A stretch of DNA of 64,000 bases from an uncultured Sutterella sp. (GTDB lineage: Bacteria > Pseudomonadota > Gammaproteobacteria > Burkholderiales > Burkholderiaceae_F), in the NCBI GenBank assembly GCA_958347955.1, contig CATVXH010000006.1, positions 34,998-98,997 on the forward strand, read 5' to 3'. Made by a program: the position numbers and the translations under genes. Under the pieces are notes generated by a model that saw only the letters and a program-made list of their open reading frames with translations, did no database searches and was not told the origin of the DNA. Positions 9,131 to 18,626 of the stretch are shown here, one piece after another. The stretch's first letter is position 1. Each line of letters starts with the position of its first letter.

Positions 9131-10570
9131 TCAACTCGCGATCATCCGAGAGTCTCTGTGTTGAGACTTTTGATTGATGGCGTCTTTTTTCACTTTTTGT
9201 GTCAGGTGATAGATCACGTAGCAGAGGGCCGTGAAAGGCACGCCGCAGTAAAGCGCGATGCGTTGATCGGGATCGATTCCCATGCCGATCATTACAACGA
9301 CGCACATGACACCGCCCACAATCGGCACCCAGGGGAAGAGGGGGCTGACATATTTCAATTCAGAGAGGCTGCGCCCGGAGGCCACAAACTGCTTTCTGAA
9401 GCGGTAGTGCGCGACGCAGATGCTAAGCCACACGGCAACAGTCGAAAAGCCCACGATCGAGGTAAGAATCACAAAGACGGTGTCGGCGGCCATGACGCTG
9501 GAAGCCAGGGCAAGCAGCCCGCCCAGCATGCTGAATGCCAAGGCGTTCACTGGCACTCCGCGCTTGTTGAGTTTGGCAAGGCTGGCGGGCATCATGCCGT
9601 CGTGACCCAAGGACCACACCATGCGGCCGGAGGCGAATAGCCCGGTATTGGCCGATGACAGGATTGCGGTGATGATCACAAAGTTAAAAATGTCTGCCGC
9701 GTAGGGGATGCCCATTTGCTCAAAAACGGTGATGAAGGGGCTCTTGGACACTGAGGCGGCTTCAGGCGGCAAAAGTGTGGCGACAATCAAAACCGTGCCG
9801 ACAAAAAACACCACAAGGCGCAACAGTGACGCGCGCACCGCCATCGGGATCACCTTTTCGGGGTTGTTGGTTTCACCGGCCGCCACACCGATCAGTTCAG
9901 TGCCGGAGTAGGCGAAACAGACAGTCACCATGGTGAAAAGAAGCGGGGTGATGCCATTGGGCAATAATCCGCCGTCGCCCACAAGGTGGGTGAGACCCGG
10001 AGAGCCGGATTCGCCGAAAGGAATCACGTCAAAGAAAGCGCAGGCGCCCAAAACAATGAACACCTGAATCGTCACCACTTTAATGATGGAGAGGAAAAAT
10101 TCGCTTTCAGCAAAAAAGCGGGTGTCGATCACGTTGAGCAAAAAGATAATCGCTCCGAAAATCAAGCACCATGACCAGACCGGTACCTGCGGGAACCAGT
10201 ATTGCATGGCAAAGCCCACCGCGGTGAAAGCGGTGCCGAGGGTGACGGTCCAGTTAAGCCAATACAGCCAAGCCACGGCGTAGCCCGAGGCCGGAGAAAT
10301 GTATTTGCTTGCGTACAAGTGAAAGGAACCGGGTTCTGGATGCGCCACGGAAAGCTCTCCGAGGCTTAACATGATCAGATACACCATGAAGGCGCCGATC
10401 AGATACGCCAACACGGTGCCGAAAGCGCCGACGTTCGCGATGATGTGACCCGTTCCGAAAAAGAGTCCGCTGCCGATCACGCCGCCGAGACTCAACATGA
10501 TAAGGTGGCGCAATTGCATCGAGCGTTGAAATTGGGACTCGTTGTTCGCCGTAATATTTTGGGAGTTCAT
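9131..10570 (-). CDS. Amino-acid permease, APC superfamily (AAT type)
   Basis: Inner-membrane amino-acid importer with about twelve predicted membrane segments. The start region (MQLRHLIMLSLGGVIGSGLFFGTG) is the typical first helix of the proline/GABA/lysine AAT subfamily, and the conserved PEKVIPMAVR segment follows mid-protein. The substrate cannot be read from sequence. I start at the ATG at 10570 because GGGGGAAAGG lies just before it; an in-frame ATG at 10597 is poorly supported. It is divergent from the argH-like/ornithine cyclodeaminase/aminotransferase cluster, so it may import that cluster's amino-acid substrate. Confidence 0.88.
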   Translation of the reverse strand: MNSQNITANNESQFQRSMQLRHLIMLSLGGVIGSGLFFGTGHIIANVGAFGTVLAYLIGAFMVYLIMLSLGELSVAHPEPGSFHLYASKYISPASGYAVAWLYWLNWTVTLGTAFTAVGFAMQYWFPQVPVWSWCLIFGAIIFLLNVIDTRFFAESEFFLSIIKVVTIQVFIVLGACAFFDVIPFGESGSPGLTHLVGDGGLLPNGITPLLFTMVTVCFAYSGTELIGVAAGETNNPEKVIPMAVRASLLRLVVFFVGTVLIVATLLPPEAASVSKSPFITVFEQMGIPYAADIFNFVIITAILSSANTGLFASGRMVWSLGHDGMMPASLAKLNKRGVPVNALAFSMLGGLLALASSVMAADTVFVILTSIVGFSTVAVWLSICVAHYRFRKQFVASGRSLSELKYVSPLFPWVPIVGGVMCVVVMIGMGIDPDQRIALYCGVPFTALCYVIYHLTQKVKKDAINQKSQHRDSRMIAS

Positions 10571-11033
10571 AATGCCTTTCCCCCAAAGTGCTGTCATTGC
10601 GATCTAGCGCCGAGGGTACAGGCTTTTACCCAAGGACTCAGGATCTTGTCTTCGACGAGTAATTTCTCGCTTCGAAGCTAGTCCGACAATAACAACGTGT
10701 TTTCAAAAGATGTCCGTCGTCCAAACGTTCATCTAGCGCTTTTCTCGGAGGTTGTCTCCTCCGATACGGTGGTCAAAACATTTAACGGTTTTATCGTTTG
10801 ACACCGCGATCTTAGGGATAAATGCCATCGATATCAATAGTTGTAAGAAAAAAAAATAATTTCCTCTAAAGCTATGCACTAAATATGCCGAGTAAAAGCG
10901 CCGGGTCGGCATATTTGCCATTGGATGGTGTTTCTTTTTTGGAACAAAAATTGCTTTTCCTCCCCTCAACACCTTACTCAAAGAAGTTATCGAATCGTTA
11001 AAATTTGGAAGATTCTTCAATGGGAGACAAAAA
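10571..11033. promoter_or_regulatory. Divergent control region with two hairpins
   Basis: This 463-base stretch between the permease and the argH-like gene holds no convincing gene. It contains a 7-bp hairpin TCGGAGG/CCTCCGA (10745-10764) and an 11-bp perfect inverted repeat AAATATGCCGA/TCGGCATATTT (10881-10916, 14-base spacer). A TTGACA lies at 10798 without a well-spaced -10. The inverted repeat could be an operator for coordinated control of both sides, but this is inference. Confidence 0.5.
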
Positions 11034-12428
11034 ATGTCCGATGCAATGTGGGGCGGTCGTTTTGACCTGCCGATGGACCATCTGGTTCAGGAATTTAATG
11101 CGACAATTTTGATTGAAAAGCGCGTAACGCCTTTTTCCATTATCGGCAGCACGGCTCACGTGCATATGCTTGCCGCCCAAAATATTTTGACGCAGCAAGA
11201 AGCCGAACAGATTTTGCAAGGGTTGGATGCCGTCCGAAAGGAAGTTGAGGACGGCAAATTTGTATTTGATGTGGCCGATGAAGATATTCAAATGGCCATT
11301 GAGCGTCGGGTCACTGAGATCGTGGGGCCGGTGGGCGGCAAGATGCATACGGCTCGATCCAGAAATGACCAGGCTCAGCTTGATGTGCGTCTTTACACTC
11401 GCCACGCCATCGTCGAAATTATTAAAGCAATCCGTGAACTTCAGCGCGCGATCATTGCCAAATCCGAGCAGTATATGGGTGTGATGTTCCCGGGTTACAC
11501 GCATTTTCAAACCGGTCAGCCTATTTTGTTCTCGCATTGGATGATGGCCTATTTCTGGATGCTTGAGCGCGATATCGGGCGTTTTGAAGATGCGTATAAA
11601 CGTTTAAATGTTTGTCCTTTGGGCGCGGCGGCCATGGCGGGCACCACGTTTCCCATTGACCGAGCCATGACGGCGGCGGAAATGGGGTTTGAAGGACCGA
11701 GTGAAAATTCTGTCGATACAATCGGCGACCGTGACCATTTGATCGAAACCGACTCCGCGGCCGCCATTTGCATGATGCATTTAAGTCGCCTGTGTGAGGA
11801 AATCGTGCTCTTTACGAGCCAGGACATTCACTTTTTCGAATTGTCGGATGATTTCTGCACGGGTTCTTCCATCATGCCTAATAAGAAAAATCCCGATATC
11901 GCTGAAAAAATTCGCGGAAAAGCGGGGCGTGTGTTCGGAAATCTGCAGGCAATGCTAACGATGATGAAGGGGTTGCCTTTGGCATTCAACACCGATATGA
12001 GTGAGGATAAGGAACCCACCTTTGATTCCGTTGACACGCTTCACATGAGTTTGCGGATTTTGAAGCCCATGCTTGAAAAAATGACTGTCAATGCGCAGCA
12101 GAGCCGTTTGGGCGCGGGCAGAGGGTATTCCAACGCAACGGACTTGGCCGACTATCTCGCCCGCAAAGGCATACCGTTCCGTCAAGCCCACCACATTGTC
12201 GGACACATTGTGAATTACTGTGTGAAACACAACACGGATTTGGAAAAGATGACACTTGAAGAATACCGTCAATTCTCCGATGCCATTGAAGACGATATTC
12301 ACCAATTCATTACGCTTGAGGCTTGCGTGGCGGCTCGCCGTTCGTTTGGCGGAACCGCGCCTGAATGCGTGATAGAGCAAATTTCACGCGCCAAAGCCCG
12401 TCTGAACGTAACGCATTGCGGAGTTTAA
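11034..12428 (+). CDS. argH: Argininosuccinate lyase-like enzyme
   Basis: Member of the fumarase/aspartase superfamily, closest to argininosuccinate lyase, which releases fumarate and arginine. Visible are the N-terminal MWGGRF, the TARSRNDQ motif, TGQPILFSHW, and the catalytic signature loop GSSIMPNKKNPD. The usual D-I-x-G-S-x-A-H segment here reads S-I-I-G-S-T-A-H, so a normally conserved acidic residue is missing. It lies directly upstream of ornithine cyclodeaminase-like and aminotransferase genes rather than with argG. The enzyme may therefore serve a catabolic or modified-amino-acid pathway instead of arginine synthesis. The start ATG has a weak purine-rich site (GGGAGA). Confidence 0.85.
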   Translation: MSDAMWGGRFDLPMDHLVQEFNATILIEKRVTPFSIIGSTAHVHMLAAQNILTQQEAEQILQGLDAVRKEVEDGKFVFDVADEDIQMAIERRVTEIVGPVGGKMHTARSRNDQAQLDVRLYTRHAIVEIIKAIRELQRAIIAKSEQYMGVMFPGYTHFQTGQPILFSHWMMAYFWMLERDIGRFEDAYKRLNVCPLGAAAMAGTTFPIDRAMTAAEMGFEGPSENSVDTIGDRDHLIETDSAAAICMMHLSRLCEEIVLFTSQDIHFFELSDDFCTGSSIMPNKKNPDIAEKIRGKAGRVFGNLQAMLTMMKGLPLAFNTDMSEDKEPTFDSVDTLHMSLRILKPMLEKMTVNAQQSRLGAGRGYSNATDLADYLARKGIPFRQAHHIVGHIVNYCVKHNTDLEKMTLEEYRQFSDAIEDDIHQFITLEACVAARRSFGGTAPECVIEQISRAKARLNVTHCGV

Positions 12429-12430
12429 AG

Positions 12431-13372
12431 ATGCTCACATTATCTCAAGACGATGTTTTAAAGATTTTGCCCAAGGTGGATGTATTCACAACCGTTGAGG
12501 CGATGTTTGGCGCGTTGGGGCGGGGCGAAGCCGTTCAACCCAAGCAGGTGCAGACACTGTTTCCCGGCAATAAAGGCGATTACATCAATTACAGCGGCGT
12601 TTGGATGAGCGCGGGAGTTTATGGTCTTAAGACCTCTCCTTTTATCGTGCACGATAAAGGCTACACCGTGACGGCTTGGACTTTGTTGATGTCAACCGAA
12701 ACCGGCGAACCGATGCTGCTTGTCGACAGCTCCCGTTTGACTCTTGAGCGCACGGCCGCGACGACCGCCGTGGCTGTGAAATATCTGAGTAAAAAAGAAG
12801 CGAAAAAACTGGCTGTGATCGGTTCCGGCGCTCAAGCCCTTGCCCACATCCGATATGTCAGCGGATTGAGAAATTGGGAGTCGATCAAAGTTTGGTCACT
12901 CAATAGCGCGGAACTGACCGCCGAAAAGCAAGAAGAATTTAAGCGCGCGGGCAACGGTGTGTTGGAGTTCGCGCCGACAAAAGAAATCGCGCTCGAAGAA
13001 GCCGACGTCATTTTGCTTTGCACGAGCGCGGCGAGCGCTGTCATCAAAGCCTGCGATATTAAAGGCTCTGCCCTTATCACCTCAATTTCCACCAATGCGC
13101 CGGGCGCGCACGAAATTGATCCGGCGATGTTGGCGAATATGGAAGTGTACTGTGATTGCACGGCAACGACCGCGACGGTGGCAGGCGAAATGAAGTTGGC
13201 CGCTCAATCGGGTTGCTGGAGTCCCGAGATGGTCAAAGGGGATTTGGGAGCGTTGGTTAACGGTTCTTGTCCGGTGCCGACCGGTGACAAACCTGTCTTT
13301 TTCCGCTCAATCGGTCAAGGTTTGGAAGACGTGGCGGTTGCGTTGGCGGTTATGAAAGAGTTTCAAAAATAA
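12431..13372 (+). CDS. Ornithine cyclodeaminase/mu-crystallin family protein
   Basis: NAD(P)-dependent enzyme family that includes ornithine cyclodeaminase (ornithine to proline plus ammonia), alanine dehydrogenase and imine reductases. Visible are the substrate-side arginine region SRLTLERTAATTAVA, the Rossmann motif VIGSGAQALAHI, and the family segment LITSISTNAPGAHEID. Length of 314 residues is normal. The ATG at 12431 is used because GGAG sits seven bases before it, inside the end of the preceding gene; the gap to that gene is two bases. Exact substrate is uncertain. Confidence 0.85.
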   Translation: MLTLSQDDVLKILPKVDVFTTVEAMFGALGRGEAVQPKQVQTLFPGNKGDYINYSGVWMSAGVYGLKTSPFIVHDKGYTVTAWTLLMSTETGEPMLLVDSSRLTLERTAATTAVAVKYLSKKEAKKLAVIGSGAQALAHIRYVSGLRNWESIKVWSLNSAELTAEKQEEFKRAGNGVLEFAPTKEIALEEADVILLCTSAASAVIKACDIKGSALITSISTNAPGAHEIDPAMLANMEVYCDCTATTATVAGEMKLAAQSGCWSPEMVKGDLGALVNGSCPVPTGDKPVFFRSIGQGLEDVAVALAVMKEFQK

Positions 13373-13384
13373 TGGTGATCAAAA

Positions 13385-14506
13385 ATGAAAATTAAAGTGT
13401 TCGGTGTTGAACAGTGGATGAACGAGTGGGAAACCAAGTGCGCCTACAACGTCGCGGAAACCTGTGTGGAATCCATTACAGTTAAAGAACTTTTGCAGAT
13501 GGCGGGAGTGACTCCCGAACAGATGACACAGGATTTGATGAGCAAAAAGCTCACCTACGGGTGGATTGAAGGCAGCACAAAAGTGCGTGAGCTTATCGCC
13601 GGTCTTTATCAAAAGCAAAGCGCCGCCAATGTGGTGACCACCCATGGCTGCATCGGCGCCAACATGCTTATTCACGAAACACTTGTTGAGCCCGGTGATC
13701 ATGTCATTTCAGTGATTCCTACCTATCAGCAACACTATTCCATTCCGGAAAGTTTTGGCGCCAACATTGAGACATTGCGCTTAAAACCCGAAAACGGTTT
13801 CCTGCCTGATCTCAATGAATTGCGGGCGATGGTTAAACCCGACACGAAGCTTATCTGCATCAACAATCCCAATAATCCGACCGGCGCTTTGATGAATGAA
13901 GCGATGCTTCGAGAAATCTGTGATATCGCCCGTTCTGTGGATGCGTGGCTTTTATGTGACGAGGTTTACCGGGGATTAACTCAAAGTGAGGAGTACAGCC
14001 CTTCTGTTGCCGATCTCTATGAAAAGGGCATCAGCACCGGCAGCATGTCCAAGGTCTTTAGTTTGGCGGGGTTGCGTTTCGGTTGGATTGCGGCTCCCAA
14101 AGAACTTATCGCTGCGGTTCTGTATCACCGCGATTACAACACCATCAGTGTCGGCATGCTGGATGAATACTTCGCGGAACTCGCGCTTGGCGCTAAAGAT
14201 AAAATCTTGGAAAGAAATCGCGCGATTATTCGTGAAAATCTCCAAATTTTAGACGATTGGGTTAAAACCACTCCGAGAGTCTCTTATGTAAAACCCAAAG
14301 CCGGGACAACCGCCTTTGTGCATATTGATACCAAGCTGACGTCGCACGAATTTTGTGAGCGCTTGGTTAAAGAAAAAGGGGTGATGTTCACGCCGGGTTC
14401 GGCCTTGCACACCGAAGGCTTTGTCCGAATTGGCTATGCGAATAATAAGGAAGTGCTCAAGAAAGGCTTGGAATTGACAAGCGAATTTTTGAAGGAAGTG
14501 CCGTAA
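13385..14506 (+). CDS. PLP-dependent aminotransferase, class I/II
   Basis: Fold-type I pyridoxal-phosphate enzyme of 373 residues. Conserved elements include INNPNNPTGALM, the cofactor-binding aspartate in LLCDEVYRGL, the Schiff-base lysine in GSMSKVFSLAGLRFGWIAAP, and the C-terminal arginine in GFVRIGYANN. It follows the cyclodeaminase-like gene by 12 bases and is probably the last gene of a three-gene operon, ended by the hairpin at 14512. Its transamination substrate is not evident. It also resembles the aminotransferase relatives used in modified-arginine pathways, which fits the argH-like neighbour, but this is only suggestive. Confidence 0.85.
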   Translation: MKIKVFGVEQWMNEWETKCAYNVAETCVESITVKELLQMAGVTPEQMTQDLMSKKLTYGWIEGSTKVRELIAGLYQKQSAANVVTTHGCIGANMLIHETLVEPGDHVISVIPTYQQHYSIPESFGANIETLRLKPENGFLPDLNELRAMVKPDTKLICINNPNNPTGALMNEAMLREICDIARSVDAWLLCDEVYRGLTQSEEYSPSVADLYEKGISTGSMSKVFSLAGLRFGWIAAPKELIAAVLYHRDYNTISVGMLDEYFAELALGAKDKILERNRAIIRENLQILDDWVKTTPRVSYVKPKAGTTAFVHIDTKLTSHEFCERLVKEKGVMFTPGSALHTEGFVRIGYANNKEVLKKGLELTSEFLKEVP

Positions 14507-14511
14507 CGCAG

Positions 14512-14538
14512 CTCCCGAGGATTTCTCGGGAGTTTGCC
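14512..14538 (+). terminator. Hairpin after the aminotransferase gene
   Basis: Arms CTCCCGAG and CTCGGGAG with a five-base loop begin five bases after the stop codon. Only a short T-rich tail follows. Confidence 0.6.
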
Positions 14539-14562
14539 TGAAATTTCTTTTGAATCAAAGAA

Positions 14563-14587
14563 AAAGCCTGCTCGCGGAGCAGGCTTT
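14563..14587. terminator. Strong bidirectional terminator before the tRNA-Asn pair
   Basis: Perfect arms AAAGCCTGCTC and GAGCAGGCTTT around GCG, with A-run and T-run flanks. It can end the operon on the plus strand and the tRNA transcript on the minus strand. Confidence 0.85.
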
Positions 14588-14592
14588 TAAAA

Positions 14593-14668
14593 TGGCTCCC
14601 CGAGTTGGGTTCGAACCAACGACCTGCGGATTAACAGTCCGTCGCTCTACCGACTGAGCTATCGGGGA
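14593..14668 (-). tRNA. tRNA-Asn(GTT), copy 2
   Basis: The reverse strand folds as a full cloverleaf: acceptor TCCCCGA/TCGGGGA, anticodon loop CTGTTAA with anticodon GTT, TTCGAAC T-loop, discriminator G and encoded CCA. It has the same sequence as the copy at 14710, 41 bases upstream in the direction of transcription. Confidence 0.97.
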
Positions 14669-14709
14669 ATGAAGAAGTTCAAAATTTGAACTCAATCATA
14701 TAAATTGTG

Positions 14710-14785
14710 TGGCTCCCCGAGTTGGGTTCGAACCAACGACCTGCGGATTAACAGTCCGTCGCTCTACCGACTGAGCTATCGGGGA
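14710..14785 (-). tRNA. tRNA-Asn(GTT), copy 1
   Basis: Same 76-base cloverleaf as its neighbour, with GTT anticodon and encoded CCA. It is nearest the promoter at 14799-14826 and is presumably co-transcribed with the second copy. Confidence 0.97.
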
Positions 14786-14798
14786 ATCGAGATTGAGA

Positions 14799-14826
14799 AT
14801 TCTACGCAATCCAACAAAAAAAGCAA
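14799..14826 (-). promoter_or_regulatory. Sigma-70-type promoter for the tRNA-Asn genes
   Basis: On the minus strand TTGCTT and TAGAAT are spaced by 16 bases. The -10 box ends about 13 bases before the first tRNA. Confidence 0.65.
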
Positions 14827-15138
14827 GGGTATTTGAAAAAATCTTTTCAAGAATTCGCTCCTGTCCGCAACGATCCAAAATAATTTGATTTCTAAATTAG
14901 GTTCAATTTCAGATAACTTCTCAACCGATTAAATAACCCAAGGTATTAGAGAGTCTTTTCAGTCTCTCCGGCGGCAACGCCACCGATAAAAGAATTCGCC
15001 ATCGGTGAATTAAAGAAGTCGCTAATAGCTCATTTAGCTTCTGTCAATACGATGACCGTCAATCATCAGTGCGTTGGTCACTTTATTTCAATACAGCGTT
15101 AAAATCGAAGAAGCGCCCACCTAACGCAATTAACGACC
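14827..15138. other. Gene-free stretch before the autotransporter
   Basis: I find no gene in these 312 bases. They contain small hairpins such as AGAGAGTCTTTTCAGTCTCT near 14947 and are presumably the leader and promoter region of the autotransporter. No clear -35/-10 pair was identified. Confidence 0.4.
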
Positions 15139-18100
15139 ATGAAACGCTTTTTCTGGCAAATCCCTGTTCTTGGCATTCTTGGAGTTTGCTCTCAGATCTC
15201 CTGGGCTAGTTATGATCTCTTTTTCCCTGAAGACACTGACTTATTTCGGTTGCACATTCTTGAACAAGGCGAATCCGATAATTTATGGGGGGTCGCTGCG
15301 CAAGGTACGGTCGATAAGAATGAAATCAACAGCCTCTACGAGGGGCTCGATTATTGGGCTCGGATACTGGCTCCTCAGGCAGCCAATACAAACCCCATTC
15401 CCATACTTATTTTCCCAAGTAACGCAGAAGGTGCCGCGGCGCTTAGCGTTTCTACTGTAGATTTCGATGATCTGACTTTTTTAGCGTCAGCTCTCACTCA
15501 TGAGGATTATGAATCGCGGTTGCAAAACTTCCTGGCCAGCCTGCCGGAGGATGAATGGGTATCTTTTGACGATTTCAAATCAGCCGCCATACAAATAGGT
15601 ACTCTTGACTGGTCACACGAGCCGCTCCATGCCCTTCCTGGCAATGGCGATGAGTTCCACCTGCCAGCAACGATTGTGCATGAGCTTACCCATGCTCTGG
15701 GCATCTTGACACAAGTCTCAATAACTCCTAACGGCCAGTATGCTTTTATGAACGATTATTTTGGCCTCTGGGGCCAGGGACTGAGAGATTCCAACGGAAA
15801 GCAAGCAGAAAGCGGAATGACAATTTCCATTGGCGGCACAGAGTATGATGAAAATTTCGTCTTAGACAATAACACCTACTATTCCGGTGTCTACTTTACA
15901 GGCGATCATGTTCAGGAAGTTCTGGGCGAGGGGACAACGCTTTCTTTTCCGGAAGTCGGACTGAAGCAATATGAAAAACTAGTTCCTGGTCTTCCTGTGA
16001 ACGGAGCGGAACCTGATTCCAACGGAGTTATTTCCCCTGAACTTTCCCATATTGAGTTGCAAAATGGCCTCTTGAGCCATCAAAATTGGCGCAACTGGAC
16101 TATACCCATGGAGGCAGAACTGGCAGCTTTGCAAGATGTGGGCCTCAAGTTCGACAGAAAGCAGCTTTTTGGCTATTCCATCTACGCCAGTGGCTCGGAA
16201 GATAAGCTAAACGAGTTCACTAATACTAATGGCTATTACGCCAGAGAAAATGGACAGTGGCTCGTGGGAACGCCTAATGAGACCCGTCTGGGTATTGGTT
16301 TGCACATCTACGGAAGCTACAACAAAGTTACTCAGGCCGCCGACATACTCACTGTGGGCGAAGACGCTGTGGGTATTCGTGTAGAAGGCGTGGAAAACCA
16401 CCTCACCATTGACAAAAATATAAGCATTAAGTCTGACGGTCCCAGGGGGGCCGCTTTGCTTGTTTCATACGGTCGGGATCATACGATCAATCTTGAGGGG
16501 GACGTTTCTGCTCTGGGCGAGCAGGGTATCGCCGCGCGATTTGACTTTGGAGACAATATCCTCGGCAATGACCAAGAATATCGAGGATCTTGGTTGTGGC
16601 AGGGTGGTTATGCGACTGATGATGAGATACTGTCCAAGATTAACGGTCCTTTGGTTAAGGTCTTCAATGTATCCGGAAGCCTCAGGGGCCGTGAGGCAGC
16701 CATATATATTGACGAAAGCGCCTTTGTCAAAGAAATCAATATTCTTCCCGGAGCCACGCTTGAGGGTGACATTATCTCCAAGTGGGACCCTAACAATCCC
16801 AAGATCCATTCTTTAGCTCCTGATTCCGAAGAACTATACACGTCTCTTACCTTTGGCTATGACGTCTCGGATGATGGCTCCGCCCTTCAGTCGGGGGATT
16901 CTGATTTCTCTCTGAACTATGCCGGAAATATTAACGGCCCCTCCATTGATATGACTCATAAGAGCGGCGATCTCACTCTATCAGGAAAGATCAATGTCCA
17001 TTCCTTACAAAATGAGGGTTTTCTGACTTTAACCGGCAAAGATGTGAGCAAACATCAAGTCACTGTGGAGGACACATTTATCAATACTCGGGGAGCGACA
17101 CTTGAGACGGGTTTTGATGCCGGCGGTCATGTCAACAGCATACAGGCCGGCTCCGCGGACCTTAAAGGAACCCTCCTCGTACGACCGGTGCGTGATTTCT
17201 ATGCATCTGAAGATACCATTGAGCTTCAGTCCCCGGTGGATATTCAGGGATCGGGCGCTCTTAAAGCAAACATGACGGTAGCCTTGGCTGAACAGATCGA
17301 CTCGCCTACTCTGTCATTTGCTATGAAAGTGGACAATTTTACAGATAATGGTTCAATGCCTTCTGTATTTGCGAGCAGATCTGATAATGCCTACAGTCAA
17401 TATGCCCTTGATACCGCTTCCAGATCTACGGGGCATGCGTTGGATTTCATTGCCGATAAGGCTCGCGGAGACATGCAAGATCTTCTGGAAGCTCTGGATT
17501 GGTCAGCGCCCGACGGCAGTGACGTAGCGGACGCTCTGAAGCGGCTTGGTCCGGGAGCCTATGACGTGGCTGCCAGAGCCTCGTTGATCCAGCAAAACGA
17601 AATTAATCTGCTTGTTTTACGTCGACTGATGGCAACGCAAACTGACGGAGTCCGGGCCGAGCATGGCCTCTTCGTAGGTCGGAACGACGAAGGCTCTCGG
17701 TTGTCCGGCAGCCAGCGTGAAACCAAAAACACCGACACTTGGCAATTCTGGGTCACACCTTACGGTGGCAGCTCTTTTCAGGATAGTCACAAAAATATTT
17801 CTTCCTGGAAGAGCAAAGGTGTGGGCCTGATTGTTGGCGCAGACCGTCATTTACAATCCGATCTGGATGTCGGTTTTCATCTGGCCCTGGCCACTCGACG
17901 CACTCATGTGAAAGACAACGAGAAAGCTTTGGCCGACACAACCTCCGCCTTCTTTGGTCTACAGGCTATTTATGCCCCAGACTCTTGGAATGGGCTGTAC
18001 CTTACGGGGCAAGGTCGCATTGGTGTTGAAAACGGTAAGATGGATAGAACCATTTCCATCAACGGCTACAACAGACAGGTTGAAAGTCGTTGGACCGGTT

Positions 18101-18597
18101 TGGCCGGATCGTTGCAAGCGGGTCTGGGCTGGGACGCACATTTTGACTTTGAGCCGGGCCGTTTCACGATGGGACCTCTGGCCTTCGTCGAGTATGCCTT
18201 CTTGCACCGCCCATCCCTGGATGAGGACAAGGGCGGCGCAGCTAATTTGGATGTGGACGACACCACGTACGATTCTCTGCTTATGAATCTTGGACTCCAT
18301 GCGGGGTGGCAGACAATTCTGCCCGGTGGCAATCATCTTAAGTGTGATGTTCTGGCGGCTTGGCGCCATGAGCTTCTCGACCTCTCCTTTGCTACCTCTG
18401 CCGCATTTGTCGGCTATGGAGCTCCGCGCTTTGAATCGGACACCGATCTACCCGGCAGAGACAGTCTGCTTTTACAGGCGGGATTCGCGCTCTCAAGTAA
18501 TAAAGACTTCACGGCCAAATTGGACGTAGGGGGCGAGTTTTTCCGTCAAGATTACACGGGGATGAACATAGGCTTAGACTTGTCTTGGCAGTTTTAA
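15139..18597 (+). CDS. Autotransporter with N-terminal HExxH metallopeptidase-like region
   Basis: Large type V secreted protein of 1152 residues. A signal peptide (MKRFFWQIPVLGILGVCSQISWA) leads into a passenger whose first part has HELTH at residues 181-185, a zinc-metallopeptidase HExxH motif within a predicted helix (IVHELTHALGI). The middle of the passenger is repetitive, glycine- and aspartate-rich and probably beta-helical (residues about 400-750). The last about 300 residues look like the outer-membrane barrel, ending in the aromatic GLDLSWQF typical of autotransporters. The likely location is the outer membrane with the passenger exposed. Protease activity is inferred from the motif only. 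The gene stands alone; an IS remnant starts 29 bases after the stop. Confidence 0.85.
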   Translation: MKRFFWQIPVLGILGVCSQISWASYDLFFPEDTDLFRLHILEQGESDNLWGVAAQGTVDKNEINSLYEGLDYWARILAPQAANTNPIPILIFPSNAEGAAALSVSTVDFDDLTFLASALTHEDYESRLQNFLASLPEDEWVSFDDFKSAAIQIGTLDWSHEPLHALPGNGDEFHLPATIVHELTHALGILTQVSITPNGQYAFMNDYFGLWGQGLRDSNGKQAESGMTISIGGTEYDENFVLDNNTYYSGVYFTGDHVQEVLGEGTTLSFPEVGLKQYEKLVPGLPVNGAEPDSNGVISPELSHIELQNGLLSHQNWRNWTIPMEAELAALQDVGLKFDRKQLFGYSIYASGSEDKLNEFTNTNGYYARENGQWLVGTPNETRLGIGLHIYGSYNKVTQAADILTVGEDAVGIRVEGVENHLTIDKNISIKSDGPRGAALLVSYGRDHTINLEGDVSALGEQGIAARFDFGDNILGNDQEYRGSWLWQGGYATDDEILSKINGPLVKVFNVSGSLRGREAAIYIDESAFVKEINILPGATLEGDIISKWDPNNPKIHSLAPDSEELYTSLTFGYDVSDDGSALQSGDSDFSLNYAGNINGPSIDMTHKSGDLTLSGKINVHSLQNEGFLTLTGKDVSKHQVTVEDTFINTRGATLETGFDAGGHVNSIQAGSADLKGTLLVRPVRDFYASEDTIELQSPVDIQGSGALKANMTVALAEQIDSPTLSFAMKVDNFTDNGSMPSVFASRSDNAYSQYALDTASRSTGHALDFIADKARGDMQDLLEALDWSAPDGSDVADALKRLGPGAYDVAARASLIQQNEINLLVLRRLMATQTDGVRAEHGLFVGRNDEGSRLSGSQRETKNTDTWQFWVTPYGGSSFQDSHKNISSWKSKGVGLIVGADRHLQSDLDVGFHLALATRRTHVKDNEKALADTTSAFFGLQAIYAPDSWNGLYLTGQGRIGVENGKMDRTISINGYNRQVESRWTGLAGSLQAGLGWDAHFDFEPGRFTMGPLAFVEYAFLHRPSLDEDKGGAANLDVDDTTYDSLLMNLGLHAGWQTILPGGNHLKCDVLAAWRHELLDLSFATSAAFVGYGAPRFESDTDLPGRDSLLLQAGFALSSNKDFTAKLDVGGEFFRQDYTGMNIGLDLSWQF

Positions 18598-18626
18598 TTT
18601 TTTCGGTTGTACACCTTGACTTGATG

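Noticed and set aside
14710..14785. tRNA-Asn pair as an island attachment site.
   Set aside because: Both copies are complete and the adjacent DNA has core-like composition; no duplicated fragment or integrase lies beside them.
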